A DNA stretch of 23,580 nucleotides from Spirochaetales bacterium. Its GTDB lineage: Bacteria; Spirochaetota; Spirochaetia; DTKZ01. The stretch covers positions 1-23,580 of the forward strand of contig JAISQU010000112.1 in NCBI GenBank assembly GCA_031274005.1, given 5' to 3'. The notes under the pieces were generated by a model. That model was not told the DNA's origin and did not search any database. It saw nothing but the letters and a program-made list of their open reading frames with translations. The position numbers and the translations under genes are program-made. Below, piece by piece: positions 21,058-23,580 of this stretch (its first letter is position 1; each line of letters begins with the position of its first letter).

Positions 21058-23580
21058 CTATCCCGTAACCGTCTTGTCCAGGTCTTCCGTCCGCATGACG
21101 CGGCTCTCCCGTTTGAGGTCGTCTTCGGCCGCGCCTCCGTCGGCAAGCGCGACAATGCGGGTGTCGAGGTTTTCCTTGGACTTGTCAAAAAGCTGGCGCA
21201 CCGTGCGGGCGTTGGCAAAGGAGGCGCTCCGGGCGGCGTAAAGGCCGTCAAGACGCGCCCCAAGCGCCTCGTCAAAACCATCACTAAAGCTGATGTTTTG
21301 TTTTTTTGCCATGCCGTAAAAAATTTCCCGCATTTCCGGCGGGGAGTAATCCTCAAAAGTGATTTTGTCGGTAAAACGGGATTCAAAACCGGAGTTTGTC
21401 GCCAAAAACTCGTCCATTTCGCGGCGGTAACCGGCGATAATCGCCACGTACTTGCCCCGGTCGTCCTCGATGCGCTTTAAGAGGGCGTCCACCGCCTCCT
21501 GCCCAAAGCTGTCCTGCGGACCGTGTTTGAGCGAGTACGCCTCGTCAATAAAGAGGATGCCCCCCATGGCGCTGTCGCAGACCTTGTTTACCAGCGGCGC
21601 GGTCTGTCCCACGTAGCCCGCCACCATCTTGCCGCGGTCAACCTCAACGAGCGTGTTGGATGGCAGCATCCCTATAGCCTTAAACACGTTGGCCAAAATA
21701 CGCGCCACCGTGGTTTTGCCCGTGCCCGGATTGCCGTAAAACACAAAATGTTTGGAAAGCGTCTTTACATCGCCTGTAACCTTCTGCACGCGCAGGGTAT
21801 TGATGATCTTGTTCACCGCATCTTTTACCGAGGCAAGGCCGGTTAAAGCGTTTAATTCTTTCAGCGCCTCATCAAGGGTCATCGACTTTTCTTCGGCGGC
21901 GCCGGGCAGATCGCCTGACTCCATAATGAAAATAAGCCTTTTCAGTTCGTCCTCAGGGACGCCCTTTTCCCGCAGGGCAAGAACACGTCCGTTAAGATTT
22001 TCGCGGGTTTTGTCAAAGAGAGATCTCACCGTGCGGGCGTTGGCAAAGGAAGGCCCCCGCATGGCGTAGATTTTATCGAGCTTTTGTTGAAGCGCCTCCT
22101 CAAAGCCCCCGGCGAAACTGATATTCTTTTTCTTCGCAAGGCCGGTAAAAATGCTCACCATCTCCGCCGGCTTGTAATCTTCAAAATTGATAAAATCGGT
22201 AAAACGTGATTGCAGCCCCGAGTTGGAGGATATAAAGGCGCCCATCTCTTTGGAATAGCCCGCCGCTATCACCACAAATTTACCGCGGTCGTCTTCCATG
22301 CGTTTTAGAATCGTGTCGATGGCTTCCTGCCCCGACTGGTCATTGTCGGACTGCTTTAACGTATAGGCCTCGTCAATAAAGAGAATGCCCCCCATGGCGT
22401 TATCGCAGACCTTGTTCACCTGCGGCGCGGTCTGGCCGACGTAACCGGCCACAAGTTTGCTGCGGTCGGTTTCAACGAGGGTGTTTGTGGGCAGCATCCC
22501 GATGCTGTTGAACACGTTTGCCAGAATACGCGCCACCGTGGTTTTGCCCGTGCCGGGGTTGCCGGTAAAGACAAAATGTTTGCTCAACGCGTCCGTTTCG
22601 CCGGTAAGCTTTTGGCTCTCCAGCGAATTGATGATTTTTCTCACCGCCTCTTTTACCGAGGCAAGGCCGGTCAGCTCGTTTAATTCTTTCAGCGCCTCCT
22701 CGACGCTTAAAGCCTTTTCGGCGGTTGTGCCGGGTATATCCTGCGGCTCCAGACGGAGCATATCCTCGTTGCTCAGGGAACCGTCCGCGGCGGAAAGCCT
22801 GTCGGACTGGTTCCTGCGGGCCTCGTCAAAGAGGTTGCGGGCCTCGCGGCCGTTGGCAAACTCTTTGGTTTTTCTGCCGCAGCGATCCTTGAAAAAGGCC
22901 AGCACGCGATTTTCAGCGCCGTCCGCAAGGGTGAATTTTTGCGAACCCGCCATGCTTTTGAATATGCGGGTGAGTTCGTCCGGCCTGTAGTCCTCAAGCT
23001 CGAAGCGCTTGGTAAAACGGCTCTTGAGCCCTTCGTTGGCGCTTAAAAAATCCTCCATCGGCATTTTGTAACCGGCGGCAATCACCATAAACTTGCCCCG
23101 GTCGTCTTCCATGCGTTTCAGGAGCGCGTCAATCGCCTCCTTGCCGAAACTGTCGTTGTCGTTCTGGCGCAGCGTGTAGGCCTCATCGATAAAAAGGATG
23201 CCTCCCGCCGCCTGGTCGCACAGGGCGTTTACCTTGGGGGCGGTTTGCCCGATATACGGGGCGACCATTTGACTGCGGTCAACCTCCACCACATGGCCCG
23301 ACTCAAGCAGCCCCAGGGCCTCAAAAATCGCGCCGAGCTGGCGGGCCACCGTCGTCTTACCCGTGCCGGGGTTACCGGTTATTACAAAATGATGGGCGGG
23401 ATTTTCCTGCGCGATACCCCTTTCCCGCATATCGGCGTTCCGCGCCAACTGGCTGTGCAGCGACTTTATTTCCCGCTTTATCGAGTCCATCCCGATAATT
23501 TTTTCCAAATCCGCCAGAATCGCCTCAAGGCTCTTTTTCTCCTCCACCGGAAGGGGAATGTCTTCTTTTTGCAAAATCAT
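21058..23580 (-). CDS. Tandem CbbX/SpoVK-type AAA+ ATPase, probably partial at the window edge
   Basis: The visible 840 residues contain three complete AAA+ modules of the CbxX/CfqX (CbbX, SpoVK, EccA) type, about 276 residues apart. Walker A GNPGTGKT occurs at 69-76, 340-347 and 616-623. Walker B GGILFIDEA occurs at 126-134, 397-405 and 673-681. Arginine-finger SRF motifs centre on Arg188, Arg459 and Arg735. All three look catalytically intact. Each module ends with a linker of the type M----DLP---EEK. The first visible residues (MILQKEDIPLPVEEKK) match that linker and not a normal N-terminus, and the ATG is the last codon of the window. The gene therefore probably continues with at least one more module. 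Such ATPases remodel protein complexes. It leads the visible operon, 9 bp before the FHA gene. Confidence 0.92.
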   Translation of the reverse strand: MILQKEDIPLPVEEKKSLEAILADLEKIIGMDSIKREIKSLHSQLARNADMRERGIAQENPAHHFVITGNPGTGKTTVARQLGAIFEALGLLESGHVVEVDRSQMVAPYIGQTAPKVNALCDQAAGGILFIDEAYTLRQNDNDSFGKEAIDALLKRMEDDRGKFMVIAAGYKMPMEDFLSANEGLKSRFTKRFELEDYRPDELTRIFKSMAGSQKFTLADGAENRVLAFFKDRCGRKTKEFANGREARNLFDEARRNQSDRLSAADGSLSNEDMLRLEPQDIPGTTAEKALSVEEALKELNELTGLASVKEAVRKIINSLESQKLTGETDALSKHFVFTGNPGTGKTTVARILANVFNSIGMLPTNTLVETDRSKLVAGYVGQTAPQVNKVCDNAMGGILFIDEAYTLKQSDNDQSGQEAIDTILKRMEDDRGKFVVIAAGYSKEMGAFISSNSGLQSRFTDFINFEDYKPAEMVSIFTGLAKKKNISFAGGFEEALQQKLDKIYAMRGPSFANARTVRSLFDKTRENLNGRVLALREKGVPEDELKRLIFIMESGDLPGAAEEKSMTLDEALKELNALTGLASVKDAVNKIINTLRVQKVTGDVKTLSKHFVFYGNPGTGKTTVARILANVFKAIGMLPSNTLVEVDRGKMVAGYVGQTAPLVNKVCDSAMGGILFIDEAYSLKHGPQDSFGQEAVDALLKRIEDDRGKYVAIIAGYRREMDEFLATNSGFESRFTDKITFEDYSPPEMREIFYGMAKKQNISFSDGFDEALGARLDGLYAARSASFANARTVRQLFDKSKENLDTRIVALADGGAAEDDLKRESRVMRTEDLDKTVTG

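Noticed and set aside
14951..23580. Type VI or type VII secretion locus
   Set aside because: Kinase, PP2C, FHA and EccA-like ATPase genes can accompany such systems, but no sheath, baseplate, EssC/EccC or WXG100 genes lie in the window.

Overview
The window looks like a chromosomal segment of a spirochaete, most likely a Treponema-like organism. The main clue is the N-termini of the two TRAP solute-binding proteins: a signal peptide ending in FAGG followed by a Gly/Glu/Lys/Ser-rich stretch and no lipobox cysteine, a style common in Treponema and Spirochaeta. TRAP-rich sugar-acid gene content and kinase/FHA signalling genes fit this. The assignment is an inference from protein style; there is no rRNA or other marker here.

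Layout. Positions 1-397 are non-coding and hold a unit bounded by an 18-bp perfect inverted repeat. One plus-strand gene follows (398-1765), an AGCS-type sodium:alanine/glycine symporter. Every other gene is on the minus strand. The gap 1766-2063 holds a large imperfect inverted-repeat element between the two convergent genes.

Catabolic locus (2064-14771, read right to left): a GntR/FCD regulator, TRAP transporter 2 (dctP2-dctQ2-dctM2), an HpaI/RhmA-type aldolase, TRAP transporter 1 (dctP1-dctQ1-dctM1), a DapA/KDG-aldolase-type protein, L-fucose isomerase, an FGGY kinase and an SDR dehydrogenase. Several start-stop overlaps (ATGA or TGATG) point to translational coupling. The locus probably takes up two anionic, sugar-acid-like compounds, and also isomerises and phosphorylates a fucose/arabinose-type sugar. 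The class II fuculose-phosphate aldolase of the classical fucose route is not present, while two 2-keto-3-deoxy-acid-type aldolases are. Both dctP-dctQ gaps carry strong hairpins. Candidate operators lie ahead of the regulator gene and ahead of dctP1.

Signalling operon (14951 to beyond 23580, read right to left): a protein with at least three tandem CbbX/SpoVK-type AAA+ modules, a zinc-ribbon/FHA protein, a PP2C phosphatase, an unrecognised membrane protein with a duplicated domain, and a Ser/Thr kinase with ankyrin repeats and C-terminal membrane segments. The genes are nearly contiguous or overlap by a base. A short motif of the form [S/D]-T-[L/V]-[K/R]-[M/F] occurs six times at the kinase N-terminus and once at the extreme C-terminus of the FHA protein. 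This suggests a phospho-threonine docking system written by the kinase, read by the FHA domain and erased by the phosphatase. This operon is the best candidate here for an undescribed system. Its AAA+ gene probably continues past the right edge of the window.
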